64,000 nucleotides of DNA from Modicisalibacter sp033446685. GTDB lineage: Bacteria; Pseudomonadota; Gammaproteobacteria; Pseudomonadales; Halomonadaceae. The DNA lies in assembly GCF_033446685.1 (NCBI RefSeq), contig NZ_JAWQLY010000006.1, forward strand, positions 124,001-188,000, written 5' to 3'. The position numbers were made by a program, and so were the translations under genes. Numbering within the stretch: the first letter of the stretch is position 1; every line of letters starts with the position of its first letter. Positions 8,566-17,608 of this stretch are shown piece by piece. The notes below the pieces were generated by a model, which was given only the letters and a program-made list of their open reading frames with translations, was not told the origin of the DNA and made no database searches.

Positions 8566-10470
8566 ATGTCACCGCAACCCACAACGCTACCCGGCCCCGC
8601 TCTGCGGGGCCTGGGTTTGGCTGCCTGCGCCGCACTGACCCTGTTCATCGTCTGGACCACGCTGGGCGTTCGTTATCCGGCCCAGATCATGTACGGCATT
8701 GCCTTGTTGCTCGGGCTTATTGCCACGTTTTCCTTGAAGCCTGGCCCGCTTGCCGTCCGCCTACCCAGGCTGGATCAAGGGCTGAGCGTCTTGCTGATCG
8801 TGCTCAGCCTCGCCAGCAGCGGCTATTACCTCATCGAGTACGACAATATTGCCGCGTTCCGCGAAGGGCTCCCCAACGGCCAGGACATCCTTTGCTATGC
8901 CATCGGCACGCTGCTGGTGCTGGAAGCCGCGCGGCGAGTCGAAGGCTGGACGCTCGTCGCGATTACCGGCGGTGCCCTGCTGTATCTCTTCCTTGGCCAT
9001 TACCTTCCCGGTGAGCTAGGCCATCGCAAGCTGTGGTTCGATCAGGTCCTTGAAGTCAGCTACAGCTATCAAGGGATCTACGGCATCGCACTGGGTGCCG
9101 TCGTCGATGTCGTGCTCATGTTCGTGATTCTTGGTGCCGCGTTACGCCACACCGGCGCCGGGGATTTCTTCAACTTCCTGGCGCTACGGCTAGCCAACGG
9201 GCGCCGTTCAGGGGCAGCACAAGCCGCGATCATCGGTTCGGCCATGTTTGGCTCCGTCAACGGCTCAGCGCCGGCCAATGTGATGTCGACAGGCGTGCTC
9301 ACCATTCCCATGATGAAGCGCGCCGGCTATCAAGGCCGCTTCGCCGGCGCGGTGGAAGCCGTGGCCTCTTGCTCGGGTCAGTTGATGCCGCCAATCATGG
9401 GGGTGGGCGCTTTCATCATGGCCGAAATCACGGGCATTGCTTATCCCATAATTGCACTGGCCGCCGTCGTACCGGCCTTCCTTTACCTGCTTGCACTCTC
9501 TGCTGCAGTCGCCTTCGAAGCGGGCCGCCTACAGCTCAAGCCCGAAGAGACCGGAAACGACCCGTTTGACCGTCGGCGCAAGTCCCAGGGGATCGTGCTG
9601 CTGGGCGGGTTCGCCACACTGATCACGCTGTTGATGATGGGTTATTCGCCCACCTGGTGCGGCATGTCCGCCTCCGCGGTCGTGCTCGCCATCGCCATGC
9701 TGCTGCCCGATACCCGCCTGTCACTTAACGGGCTCAAGGATGTCATGGTCGACGGCGGGAGAGATGGCCTGGCCGTTCTGATCTCCTGTGCCGCAATCGG
9801 TATCGTGATCGGTGCCGTCAATGTCACCGGGCTTGGCGTGACGCTCAATCAAGCCATTGTCGGCTTGGGTGAAGGCCACTTGCTGTTGGCCCTTATTCTT
9901 GCCGCGTTCTGCTCGATTCTACTGGGCATGGGCTTACCGACCGCCGCGTCCTACCTGATGGTCATCTTCGTCGCCGGCCCGGCCATCCTTGACCTGGGCG
10001 TCGACAAGCTGCAAACCCATCTCTTCGTGTTCTACTACGCTGTCCTGTCGGCCATTACGCCACCGGTCGCCCTGGCTGTTTTCGCTGCTGCCGCCATCAC
10101 GGGGGAACGTACGCTCAGCATTGCCTTCAGTGCACTGCGGCTCTCCCTGGTAGCCTTCCTGCTCCCCTTTGCCTGGGTCTATCACCCCGAGATCAACCTC
10201 GAGTCCCAATATCTTGAAAACCTGCCTTCGCTGATAGCGACCATTGCCATGATGATCCTGGCCACGATCGGCATCAGCGCGGCCAACGTTGGCTTCTTCC
10301 GCCGCAAGCTCAACCCCGCCGAACGTCTGGGGATGGTGGTGGCCGGGGTCGTCGCTCTAACCCAGGGGCTATTGTTCTCGGCCATTGCCTCGATAGCCAT
10401 CATAATCCTGATGCTGCACGCCTACCGGAGCCACCGAAGCTCCGAGGCACACCAGGAGGTATCCTCATGA
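8566..10470 (+). CDS. TRAP transporter fused permease (DctQM type)
   Basis: This 634-residue membrane protein begins with about four helices matching the small DctQ part. The large DctM part follows, with signatures SAMFGSVNGSAPANVMSTGV near residue 225, SCSGQLMPPIMGVGAF near 270, and GMGLPTAASYLMV near 455. Fused permeases of this size normally work with TAXI receptors, and one lies just upstream. It starts with ATG at 8566. Its end overlaps the lactonase gene start as ATGA. Confidence 0.92.
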   Translation: MSPQPTTLPGPALRGLGLAACAALTLFIVWTTLGVRYPAQIMYGIALLLGLIATFSLKPGPLAVRLPRLDQGLSVLLIVLSLASSGYYLIEYDNIAAFREGLPNGQDILCYAIGTLLVLEAARRVEGWTLVAITGGALLYLFLGHYLPGELGHRKLWFDQVLEVSYSYQGIYGIALGAVVDVVLMFVILGAALRHTGAGDFFNFLALRLANGRRSGAAQAAIIGSAMFGSVNGSAPANVMSTGVLTIPMMKRAGYQGRFAGAVEAVASCSGQLMPPIMGVGAFIMAEITGIAYPIIALAAVVPAFLYLLALSAAVAFEAGRLQLKPEETGNDPFDRRRKSQGIVLLGGFATLITLLMMGYSPTWCGMSASAVVLAIAMLLPDTRLSLNGLKDVMVDGGRDGLAVLISCAAIGIVIGAVNVTGLGVTLNQAIVGLGEGHLLLALILAAFCSILLGMGLPTAASYLMVIFVAGPAILDLGVDKLQTHLFVFYYAVLSAITPPVALAVFAAAAITGERTLSIAFSALRLSLVAFLLPFAWVYHPEINLESQYLENLPSLIATIAMMILATIGISAANVGFFRRKLNPAERLGMVVAGVVALTQGLLFSAIASIAIIILMLHAYRSHRSSEAHQEVSS

Positions 10471-11390
10471 GCCTTTATGCGCCCCCTGAAACACGCTGGT
10501 GCGAAGTCTTCAGCGAAATCCCCGAGAGCCTCAAGCTGTACGATGCGCCTTCCGAATGGATCGATGCCAACAAGCCGGGCCAGTCAGTCCCCAGCTTTCT
10601 GGAAGGGCCCGTTTTCGATGCCGAAGGCAATCTGTACGTCACGGATATTCCCCATGGACGCATCCTGCGCGTGACACCCGAAGGCCAATGGTCATGCATC
10701 GCGCATTACGACGGCTGGCCAAACGGTATGCGCTTTGGCCCCGATGGTCGCTTATGGATCGCCGATTACCGTCACGGCATTCTCGCCCTGCCACCACAGG
10801 GCGGCCAGCCCGAGCCGATCCTGACGCATGTGGCCAGCGAGCGGTTCAAAGGCGTCAATGATCTCTTCTTCGATCGGCGAGGCCGGCTCTACTTTACGGA
10901 CCAGGGCCAAACCGGACTCCAGGATCCCAGTGGCCGGGTCTATCGCTACGACCTCGACACGCATCGACTCGACTGCCTGATCAACAATGGCATCAGCCCC
11001 AACGGGCTCGTTTGCGACTTAGCGGAGAAGGCGTTGTTCGTTGCGATGACGCGGGGCAACGGGGTCTGGCGCATTCCCTTGAAAGACCAAGGGGCTGCCG
11101 GGAAGGTTGGCCTGTTCGTGCAACTGGCAGGCGGTGTTTCCGGGGCGGATGGCTTGGCGCTCGATGAGGCGGGAAATCTCTTCGTCTGCGATGCCGGCAA
11201 CGGGTGTGTGTGGGTTTTCGACCCCCATGGCGAGCCGCTCTGGCGACTGCGCTCGCCGACCGAAGGCCGGACCCTGACCAATCTCGCCTTTGGCGGTGAT
11301 GACCGGCGGACGCTTTACATGACGGAATCGGCCACCGGCTCGATAATCCGCATCGAGGTGGACAATCCCGGGAAAAAGCTCAGCTATTAA
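10467..11390 (+). CDS. SMP-30/gluconolactonase-family hydrolase
   Basis: This 307-residue six-bladed beta-propeller is a typical SMP-30/LRE protein. Metal and active-site signatures can be seen: an early glutamate in FLEGPVFDAEGNLY, an asparagine in FKGVNDLFFDRRGRLYFTD, SPNGLV, and an aspartate in GADGLALDEAGN. Such enzymes open sugar or organic-acid lactones with a bound divalent metal. AGGAGG lies before the ATG, which overlaps the permease stop. A lactonase at the end of an operon for a citrate-like acid suggests that the imported compound may be a lactone. Confidence 0.87.
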   Translation: MSLYAPPETRWCEVFSEIPESLKLYDAPSEWIDANKPGQSVPSFLEGPVFDAEGNLYVTDIPHGRILRVTPEGQWSCIAHYDGWPNGMRFGPDGRLWIADYRHGILALPPQGGQPEPILTHVASERFKGVNDLFFDRRGRLYFTDQGQTGLQDPSGRVYRYDLDTHRLDCLINNGISPNGLVCDLAEKALFVAMTRGNGVWRIPLKDQGAAGKVGLFVQLAGGVSGADGLALDEAGNLFVCDAGNGCVWVFDPHGEPLWRLRSPTEGRTLTNLAFGGDDRRTLYMTESATGSIIRIEVDNPGKKLSY

Positions 11391-11433
11391 CCCTTCCATA
11401 GCACTGCACACCGCTCCAGTCGGCGGTCAGCGA

Positions 11434-11473
11434 GCAGGTGCAGGTGCAGGTGCAGGTGTGCAGGTGCAGGTGC
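11434..11473. repeat. Short tandem repeat of GCAGGT
   Basis: GCAGGT is repeated four times and then again twice after a two-base slip. It lies just before a fragment of a TPR protein. It may have been coding in the lost gene or may be a slippage product in a decayed region. Confidence 0.7.
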
Positions 11474-11476
11474 GAC

Positions 11477-11548
11477 GCCGTCGACAACTCGGAAAACAGC
11501 GGCCCTGGCCTGCCGCTGGTGGAAGGCTTCGTCGCCTTCATTGCTTAA
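11477..11548 (+). pseudogene. 24-codon tail fragment of a TPR-type protein
   Basis: The frame reads AVDNSENSGPGLPLVEGF and then VAFIA and a stop. LPLVEGF-AF also occurs in the larger decayed gene at 43451-43819, which identifies it as a piece of the same protein family. Nothing of the gene remains upstream, and its end overlaps the end of the convergent DUF202 gene. Confidence 0.4.
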
Positions 11549-11871
11549 AATCCACCCAGTATCGCCACCAAACAGGTCATCGCCACCAGTTGCAGGGCCA
11601 TAGTCAACGCCAACACCGAGCCCAGAGCCGGTACCGCGCGCTCCCGATTGAGGTAACCGCATTGAAGACGATAACGGCGTTGCAATGACGCGCCGATCAA
11701 GCAAGCGCATGACACCGTCATCAGCAAAAGCCCGCAGGAGGCCAGAGCATGGTATGGCAACCAGCGCACGAGCAGGGCACTCGCCACCACCAAGGACACA
11801 AGTGTCCGGCGCCAGGCGAGCCAATTTCGTTCAGGCTGTAGTCCGGGGTCTGAATGTAGAGGTTGAGCCAT
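11545..11871 (-). CDS. DUF202 family small membrane protein
   Basis: This 108-residue protein has three predicted helices and the DUF202 opening motif ERNWLAWRRTLVSLVVA at residue 14, followed by a basic loop after the second helix. Its function is unknown. It lies 24 bases downstream of a second DUF202 gene, and pairs like this are common in proteobacteria. GGGAG stands upstream of the ATG. Confidence 0.8.
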   Translation of the reverse strand: MAQPLHSDPGLQPERNWLAWRRTLVSLVVASALLVRWLPYHALASCGLLLMTVSCACLIGASLQRRYRLQCGYLNRERAVPALGSVLALTMALQLVAMTCLVAILGGF

Positions 11872-11895
11872 TGTCGTCTCGGCTCCCGCCGCTAT

Positions 11896-12261
11896 TCATG
11901 AAGCCAACAGTACCGCGAACAGTAATGTCACCGCGGCCACCGCCAGCGAGAGGATAGGGATCTGCAATGGCGGAGGGATCGGGCGATCAAGGCGCATAGC
12001 CTGCTCGATCCTCAGCCAGCGAAAGAAGGCGCCGACGCTTATAATCATGGCTAGCGTAGTCAGCAACACCGCCAGGCCTAGGCGAGCCGAATCGGAAAAC
12101 AGATCACTGGAGAAGGCTTCGATGGCGATACCGCCGGCCAGTAAAGCCAGCGCGGTACGGATCCAGGCCAGGAAAGTACGCTCGTTGGCGAGTGTAAACC
12201 GGGGGTCCGGTGCCGCCCCTGTGTGCAGACGGAACCATCGAGATTGGCGATGCGGGTTCAA
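11896..12261 (-). CDS. YidH-like DUF202 membrane protein
   Basis: This 121-residue protein has the classic YidH start: DPRFTLANERTFLAWIRTAL is followed by three membrane helices. I chose the TTG at 12261 because AAGGGAG lies eight bases upstream. A GTG at 12306 would add 15 residues of poor quality. It forms a two-gene operon with the shorter DUF202 protein. The role is unknown, and the family is an inner-membrane protein. Confidence 0.8.
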   Translation of the reverse strand: MNPHRQSRWFRLHTGAAPDPRFTLANERTFLAWIRTALALLAGGIAIEAFSSDLFSDSARLGLAVLLTTLAMIISVGAFFRWLRIEQAMRLDRPIPPPLQIPILSLAVAAVTLLFAVLLAS

Positions 12262-12312
12262 AGGTACATCTCCCTTATTCAACAACCAGGCCCTCGCGAT
12301 ACGCACTCAATG

Positions 12313-13446
12313 TCAGCGTTCGCCGACCAGATAGGGCTCCAGCCGTTCAAGCCCGTCCAACTCGCCGATGCCCGGCGCCTCACCCAGGGCGGCAACTCCG
12401 TTTTCCACCCGATTGAGCGGTCCGGCCAGTTCGCCGCGCAACGGATTGGGGTTGGAATCTACCTCCAGGGCGCCCTCGCCGCCCACCGCCGCGAGCAAAT
12501 GCCCCGAGGCAAGCAGACCGATGCCGCCGCCCAGATAGTGGGGGAAGTAGCGCAGACCGGCGTCGTTGATCGCCCTGCCCAGGGGTAAGCCGCGGCTGAT
12601 GCCGCCCCATTTGGCCGCGTCCGGTTGGATAATGGACAGCACGCCGCTGTCGATGCCTTCCTGAAACCGGACTTCGCCCATCAGGTTCTCGCCGGCCGCC
12701 ACCGGAATGTCGGTCATCTCCGCCAGCGCCCGCCACTCGGACCAGGGAGCCGTGCACAGCAGGGGCTCCTCGATCCATTTCAGGCCCAGGTTCTCCAGGC
12801 GCGGCAGTTGCTCGCGGGCCTGGTTCAGGGTCCAGCCTTGGTTCACGTCCACCATCAGGTCCGCGTCCGCGCCCAGCGTGTCGCGCAGGGCCCCCAGGTT
12901 GGCCCGGTCGCGCTCCACCCCGAAACCGATCTTGAGCTTGAAGCGGGTATAACCACGGTCCGCCATGGCTCGGCCCAGGCGCTCCGGCCCGGTGGGATTC
13001 AGCCCGCTGGCGTACACGGTTATACGGTCCGAGGCGCCGCCCAGATAGCGCCACAGCGGCTGGCCCTCGCGGCGCGCGCACAGATCCCACAGCGCCAGGT
13101 CGATGCCCGCCAGGCACTGGGCGAACGGCCCCGGCTCCGCGGACTGCAGCGCCAATACACGGGTACCGGCCTGCAGGGCGTCGAATGCCTGCTGAGGGGT
13201 GTCGTAAACCGCCCCCTTCATCAATGGCCGAAACACACTATCCACCAGCCGTGCGCGATGCTCGGCGCCCACCAATGGAAAGTTGCACCAGATTTCGCCC
13301 CAGCCGTGGTGGCCATCCTCGTCGGTCACACGCACCACGACCATGGGCCGGTCCGACATCGTCCCGAAGGAGGTTTCTACCGGGGTTTCCAGGGGGCAGC
13401 GGTAAACGAAGGCCTTGATATCGCGGACGGCGACCGGTTTGCTCAT
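12313..13446 (-). CDS. Enolase superfamily enzyme (mandelate racemase/muconate lactonizing type)
   Basis: This 377-residue enzyme has an N-terminal capping domain and a barrel with the mandelate racemase residue set. The set is KxK in FKLKIGFG, metal ligands Asp in VDVNQGW, Glu in WIEEPL and Glu in AAGENLMG, and then the Asp/His pair in QPDAAKWGG and FPHYLGGGIG. These residues fit racemisation or dehydration of an acid sugar or other 2-hydroxy acid. It starts at the ATG at 13446, which overlaps the stop of the GntR gene as ATGA, so it is co-transcribed with its likely regulator. The divergent oxidoreductases and TRAP genes probably belong to the same pathway. Confidence 0.87.
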   Translation of the reverse strand: MSKPVAVRDIKAFVYRCPLETPVETSFGTMSDRPMVVVRVTDEDGHHGWGEIWCNFPLVGAEHRARLVDSVFRPLMKGAVYDTPQQAFDALQAGTRVLALQSAEPGPFAQCLAGIDLALWDLCARREGQPLWRYLGGASDRITVYASGLNPTGPERLGRAMADRGYTRFKLKIGFGVERDRANLGALRDTLGADADLMVDVNQGWTLNQAREQLPRLENLGLKWIEEPLLCTAPWSEWRALAEMTDIPVAAGENLMGEVRFQEGIDSGVLSIIQPDAAKWGGISRGLPLGRAINDAGLRYFPHYLGGGIGLLASGHLLAAVGGEGALEVDSNPNPLRGELAGPLNRVENGVAALGEAPGIGELDGLERLEPYLVGER

Positions 13447-14183
13447 GCTTTCAGGTCCATTTCCAAGTGTATGTAGTCGCCGCGATAAACCGCCTCGGCG
13501 ACGTAGATAATCGTATTGTTCGGATCCACCAGTACCCGGCGCACATTGGCGATCGGGTCGCCGAGCTGCATGTCCAGAAGACGCGACACTTCCAGGTCCG
13601 CCTTGGAAATGGTGATGCTCTGCTTGGCCTGAGCGACGGTGACGTCCAAAGACATAAGCACCGGCAGGATGATCTCGTCGCGAAACCGCTGTTCCGCCTT
13701 CTCGAACACGCCCTGCTCCAGATAGATGGAAATCACGCAATACTTCACGCCATCGCGGGCATGCACGCGGCGCAGGTGGTGGTAAGCCTCCGCCGGTACG
13801 CCATCACTCTCGGTCAGGCGTGGCGGCGTGCTGGAATCGGAGATATTGGTGACCACCGGCGTATCGCCGCGGTAGGCCTCCACCAGGGCGTCCAGCGTGG
13901 TTTCAACCTTCACCGGATGCCGCTCGCCGGCGCTTTTGATCACCAGGGTGCCCACCCCGCGCTGTATCTTGATCAGGCCGGAGCGGGCCAGCAACTGCAG
14001 GGCCTGGCGCACCGTGACCCGGGATACCGAGAACTCCTTCATCAGCACATCGATGGGCGGCAGCATGGTGCCCTCCGACCAGACCCCGCGATCGATCCGG
14101 TAGCGGAAAATATCCGCCAGTTGCAAGTAGAGCGGAATGGGGCTCGCGTTGAGCAACCCGTTATCGTCGTTGTGATCAGCCAT
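13443..14183 (-). CDS. GntR-family regulator with UTRA domain
   Basis: This 246-residue protein has an N-terminal winged helix (LMKEFSVSRVTVRQALQLLA, near residues 47-66) and a C-terminal UTRA ligand-binding domain. It is the first gene of a two-gene operon with the enolase-family enzyme and is divergent from the GMC/ALDH/TRAP operon. A perfect palindrome in front of that operon (14429-14448) is the probable operator. It most likely senses the substrate or an intermediate of the pathway. Confidence 0.9.
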   Translation of the reverse strand: MADHNDDNGLLNASPIPLYLQLADIFRYRIDRGVWSEGTMLPPIDVLMKEFSVSRVTVRQALQLLARSGLIKIQRGVGTLVIKSAGERHPVKVETTLDALVEAYRGDTPVVTNISDSSTPPRLTESDGVPAEAYHHLRRVHARDGVKYCVISIYLEQGVFEKAEQRFRDEIILPVLMSLDVTVAQAKQSITISKADLEVSRLLDMQLGDPIANVRRVLVDPNNTIIYVAEAVYRGDYIHLEMDLKA

Positions 14184-14428
14184 TCAATCCTTTCCCGGTG
14201 ACCGCCGTTTGGGCGGGTGCGTAAACGCCGGACTTCGCGGCGGAGCTATCCGCGATCACTGGTCGGCTCCGAAGCCCGTTCTCGCCGCTGCCTGAACGGC
14301 CAACAGCCCTCTTATGGTAATGGCACAAACCGCATTTTGAATGGCGTTACCGCATAACGCCTTGGGAGAGCCATCTCCGGGAAACGCTTGACAGGAACAC
14401 TAGCATGTGGAAACGTTCGCATCAACTA

Positions 14429-14456
14429 AAGTCCTAACATTAGGACTTGAGGACTT
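14429..14456. promoter_or_regulatory. GntR operator: perfect 9-base palindrome plus a third half-site
   Basis: AAGTCCTAA and TTAGGACTT face each other with two bases between them (14429-14448). One base later AGGACTT appears again (14450-14456). The site lies 33 bases before the GTG start of the GMC oxidoreductase gene, where it would block transcription. The rest of the 305-base intergenic stretch has no gene that I can see. Confidence 0.7.
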
Positions 14457-14488
14457 TTAGATACGAAAATAACACCGAGGAGTAAACG

Positions 14489-16111
14489 GTGTCCGACAAC
14501 CAATACGACTACATCGTGGTAGGCGCCGGCTCGGCCGGGTGCATCGTCGCCAACCGACTTTCCGCCGACGGTCGCAATCGGGTGTTACTGCTGGAGGCGG
14601 GGGGCTGGGACCGGAACTTCTGGCTGCACTTCCCGGTGGGCTATTACCGCTCGATCTACGACACCCGGGTAGCCCGGCTGTTCGACACCCGTCCCTCGGA
14701 GAACACTGGCGGACGCAACATCGTCTGGCCTCGGGGCAAGGTGATCGGCGGCTCCAGTTCCATCAATGGACTGATCTTCATACGCGGCCAGCGCGAGGAC
14801 TTCGACGGCTGGGCCGAACAGGGCGCAACCGGTTGGTCCTATGACGAAGTGCTGCCCTACTTCCGCAAGCTGGAACGCTACACCGGCGATGGCGACAAAT
14901 ACCGGGGCGACAGCGGCGAGCTGCATGTCTCCGACATTCGCACCGACAACCCGGCCTGTCGCGCCTGGCTACAAGCCGCCGAGGCCTGGGGCCTGCCCTA
15001 CAACCCCGACATGAACGGTGGCGATACCCGCGGCGTCGGTCCCTATCAGCTGAGCCTTAAGGGCCGCTGGCGGTGCAGCTCCGCCAAGGCTTTCCTCACC
15101 CCAGTGAAGGACCGCGCCAACCTCACCATCGTCACCGAGGCCCCGGCCAGCCGGGTACTGTTCGAGGGCAAGCGTGCGGCGGGTGTGGAATGGCGGCACC
15201 AGGGCGCCAGCCATCAGTCGCGCGCCGCCAAGGAAGTGATCCTCTGCGCCGGCGCCATCCAGACGCCGCATTTGCTGCAACTGTCCGGGGTGGGTCCCGG
15301 CGATCTGCTACGCGAGCACGGCATCGAGCTGGTACACGAAGCGCCGGAAGTGGGCGCCAACCTTCAGGACCACTATCAGGTACGCATCATCTACCGCCTG
15401 AAGCAGAAGCTTTCCCTGAATAGCGACATTCGCAACCCCGTCAAGTTGGCTGGCATGGGGCTGGAGTGGCTACTGCGCGCCTCCGGCTCCCTCACCGTGG
15501 GCGCCGGCCAGGTGGGTGGCAGCGCCTGCACCCGCCACGCCGAGGACGACCGGCCGGATGTGCAGTTCAACGTTATGCCGCTGTCCGTGGACAAGCCGGG
15601 CACGCCGCTGCACGCCTACCCGGGCTTCACCGCCTCGGTGTGGCAGTGTCATCCGCGTTCACGAGGCACGGTACGCCTCACCTCCGCCGATCCGGCCACG
15701 GCGCCAGCCATCGACCCCAACTACTTCGCCGATCCCCACGACCGCCAGGTGATCGTGGAGGGCGTGAAGATTCTCCGCGAGATCGCCGGGCAGTCGCCCT
15801 TCCGCGACCTGTGGGACGACGAGATGGAGCCCGGCGCCGATGTGGACAGCGACGAGGCAATTTGGGACGCGGTCCGCCACAAGGGCGGCACCGTCTTCCA
15901 TTGCGTGGGCACCTGCCGCATGGGCAGCGACGAGGGCGCCGTGGTGGACCCGCAGTTGCGCGTGCGCGGAGTGGAGGGCCTGCGCGTAGTAGATGCCTCG
16001 GTGATGCCGATGGTGACCTCCGCCAACACCAACGCGCCCTCGCTGATGATCGGAGAAAAGGGCGCCGCTCTGATCCTCAACACCCCACCTCTTCGGGAGC
16101 AAGCACAATGA
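14489..16111 (+). CDS. GMC-family FAD oxidoreductase (choline/alcohol dehydrogenase type)
   Basis: This 540-residue flavoenzyme has the nucleotide-binding motif YIVVGAGSAGCIVANRLS at the N-terminus and the GMC signatures GKVIGGSSSINGLIFIRG near residue 85 and GAIQTPHLLQLSGVG near 255. The active-site His and Asn region is near the C-terminus (HCVGTCRMG; MVTSANTNAPSLMIGEK). It would oxidise a primary alcohol to an aldehyde and pass electrons to the respiratory chain. The start is GTG with GAGGAG eight bases upstream. The aldehyde dehydrogenase gene follows with an ATGA overlap. The pair probably converts an alcohol to an acid. The substrate is not known. Confidence 0.9.
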   Translation: MSDNQYDYIVVGAGSAGCIVANRLSADGRNRVLLLEAGGWDRNFWLHFPVGYYRSIYDTRVARLFDTRPSENTGGRNIVWPRGKVIGGSSSINGLIFIRGQREDFDGWAEQGATGWSYDEVLPYFRKLERYTGDGDKYRGDSGELHVSDIRTDNPACRAWLQAAEAWGLPYNPDMNGGDTRGVGPYQLSLKGRWRCSSAKAFLTPVKDRANLTIVTEAPASRVLFEGKRAAGVEWRHQGASHQSRAAKEVILCAGAIQTPHLLQLSGVGPGDLLREHGIELVHEAPEVGANLQDHYQVRIIYRLKQKLSLNSDIRNPVKLAGMGLEWLLRASGSLTVGAGQVGGSACTRHAEDDRPDVQFNVMPLSVDKPGTPLHAYPGFTASVWQCHPRSRGTVRLTSADPATAPAIDPNYFADPHDRQVIVEGVKILREIAGQSPFRDLWDDEMEPGADVDSDEAIWDAVRHKGGTVFHCVGTCRMGSDEGAVVDPQLRVRGVEGLRVVDASVMPMVTSANTNAPSLMIGEKGAALILNTPPLREQAQ

Positions 16112-17532
16112 AATTCGATTACCGAGACCACAACACGGGCGGCAATATCTTCGAGACCCGCAACCCGGCGCGCCCCGCCGAGATCGTCGGCGCCTACGCC
16201 GAGGTGACCAACGCCGTCGGCGTGGAAGCCATTCTGTCCAGCGCCAGGCGTGCCCAGGCGGAATGGGCAGACGTGCCGCCGGTGGTTCGCGGCGACCGGC
16301 TTACCGCCTTTCTGGACGAGGTGATCGCCAATGTGGAACGCATCGCCGAGGCGATCACCCTGGAACAGGGCAAGCCCTTGGGTGAGGCCCGCAACGAAAC
16401 CCTCAAGGGCTGCGCGGAAGGCAAGTTCATGGCCGGCGAAGCGGCCCGCCAGCAGCTGCAGACCAGCGCCGCCGCCCGACCGCGTGTGCGCAACCTGATC
16501 CTGCGCCGCCCGCGCGGCACTTTGCTGGCGATCTGCCCCTGGAACTTCCCGGCGATGACCCCGCTGCGCAAGTTATGCCCAGCCATTGCCTTCGGTAACG
16601 CCCTGGTTATCAAGCCGTCCCAGTTCACGCCGGCGGCGGCATTCATCCTGACTGAGATCGCCGCACGCCATTTCCCCGCAGGCCTTGTCCAGGTAATGCC
16701 TTGCGGCGGCGCCTTCGCTAGCGAACTGACAGCCAACGGCCGCTTCGACGGCGTCAGCTTCACCGGCTCCGTGACGGTGGGCCGCAAAGTGGCCCAGGCA
16801 GCCGCCGTCAGCCTGATTCCCATGCAGTTGGAACTGGGCGGCAAGAATGGCGTGATCATCAACGACAGCCAGGACCTGGATAGCTGCCTGGATCAGGTGT
16901 TCGGCGCCGCCTTCCAGACCGGTGGGCAACGCTGCACCAGCATCAGCCGGGTGATCGTACACCGTGACCTCCAGGAATCGGTGGTCCAGGGGCTGGCCGC
17001 CCGCGCCCAAGCTCTGACACTGGGCGACGGCATGGACCCGGCCACCACCTTGGGGCCGCTGTGTAACGGCGCCCACTTCGACAGCGTCAAGGCCGCTACT
17101 GCCCGAGCCATGGACGAAGGCGCCATCCTGATTACCGGCGGCGACAGCGCCAGCGTGACCGGCTGCGAGGACGGTTACTTCTTCCAGCCCACCCTGCTCG
17201 ACAACGCCCGAGTGTCGCGGACTGCCAGCCAGGAGGAAATCTTCGGCCCGGTGTTGTCGGTACTGCCCTATGACGATTTCGACGAAGCGCTATCGCTACT
17301 GAACGAAACCGAATACGGCTTAACGTCGAGCCTATTCTCCGACTCCCATGCCCTAATCCAGCGTTTTCTGGATGAGAGCCACAACGGCATGCTGCATGTG
17401 AACAATGGCACGGTGCCCGACGTGAACATGCCGTTCGGCGGCATGAAGCACTCCGGCTTGGGCGCCTACTCCGTGGGCGCTTCCGCCTCGGCCTTCTATA
17501 CCATCGAGCAATCCGCCTACCTGGCCTGGTAA
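16108..17532 (+). CDS. NAD(P)-dependent aldehyde dehydrogenase (succinate-semialdehyde dehydrogenase-like)
   Basis: This 474-residue protein has the full aldehyde dehydrogenase set: Asn in CPWNFPAMTP, the NAD-binding FTGSVTVGRKV, Glu in LELGGKNG, and the catalytic Cys in GGQRCTSISR. The length is normal. It is nearest in style to succinate-semialdehyde and related dehydrogenases. The start overlaps the GMC stop (ATGA). A much longer open frame upstream is only the shadow of the GMC gene. It should oxidise the aldehyde made by the GMC enzyme. Confidence 0.92.
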   Translation: MKFDYRDHNTGGNIFETRNPARPAEIVGAYAEVTNAVGVEAILSSARRAQAEWADVPPVVRGDRLTAFLDEVIANVERIAEAITLEQGKPLGEARNETLKGCAEGKFMAGEAARQQLQTSAAARPRVRNLILRRPRGTLLAICPWNFPAMTPLRKLCPAIAFGNALVIKPSQFTPAAAFILTEIAARHFPAGLVQVMPCGGAFASELTANGRFDGVSFTGSVTVGRKVAQAAAVSLIPMQLELGGKNGVIINDSQDLDSCLDQVFGAAFQTGGQRCTSISRVIVHRDLQESVVQGLAARAQALTLGDGMDPATTLGPLCNGAHFDSVKAATARAMDEGAILITGGDSASVTGCEDGYFFQPTLLDNARVSRTASQEEIFGPVLSVLPYDDFDEALSLLNETEYGLTSSLFSDSHALIQRFLDESHNGMLHVNNGTVPDVNMPFGGMKHSGLGAYSVGASASAFYTIEQSAYLAW

Positions 17533-17549
17533 CGCCTGTTCCATCGAAA

Positions 17550-17580
17550 AACGCGGCCCGTCGGCGATGACGGCCGCGTT
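17550..17580 (+). other. Intercistronic hairpin between ALDH and TRAP genes
   Basis: AACGCGG-C-CCGTC and GACGGCCGCGTT form a GC-rich stem of 12 pairs with one bulged base. No T run follows, so it is unlikely to end transcription fully. A stem in this place often protects the mRNA or tunes expression of the abundant receptor gene that follows. Confidence 0.55.
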
Positions 17581-17608
17581 CCATAGCCATAAAAACAGAG
17601 ACATGATC

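Noticed and set aside
12625..13476. Long plus-strand frame opposite the enolase-family gene
   Set aside because: It is the shadow of a well supported minus-strand gene and has no protein-like composition.
15466..16107. N-terminal extension of the aldehyde dehydrogenase
   Set aside because: It lies inside the GMC gene in another frame; the ATG at 16108 gives the normal start.
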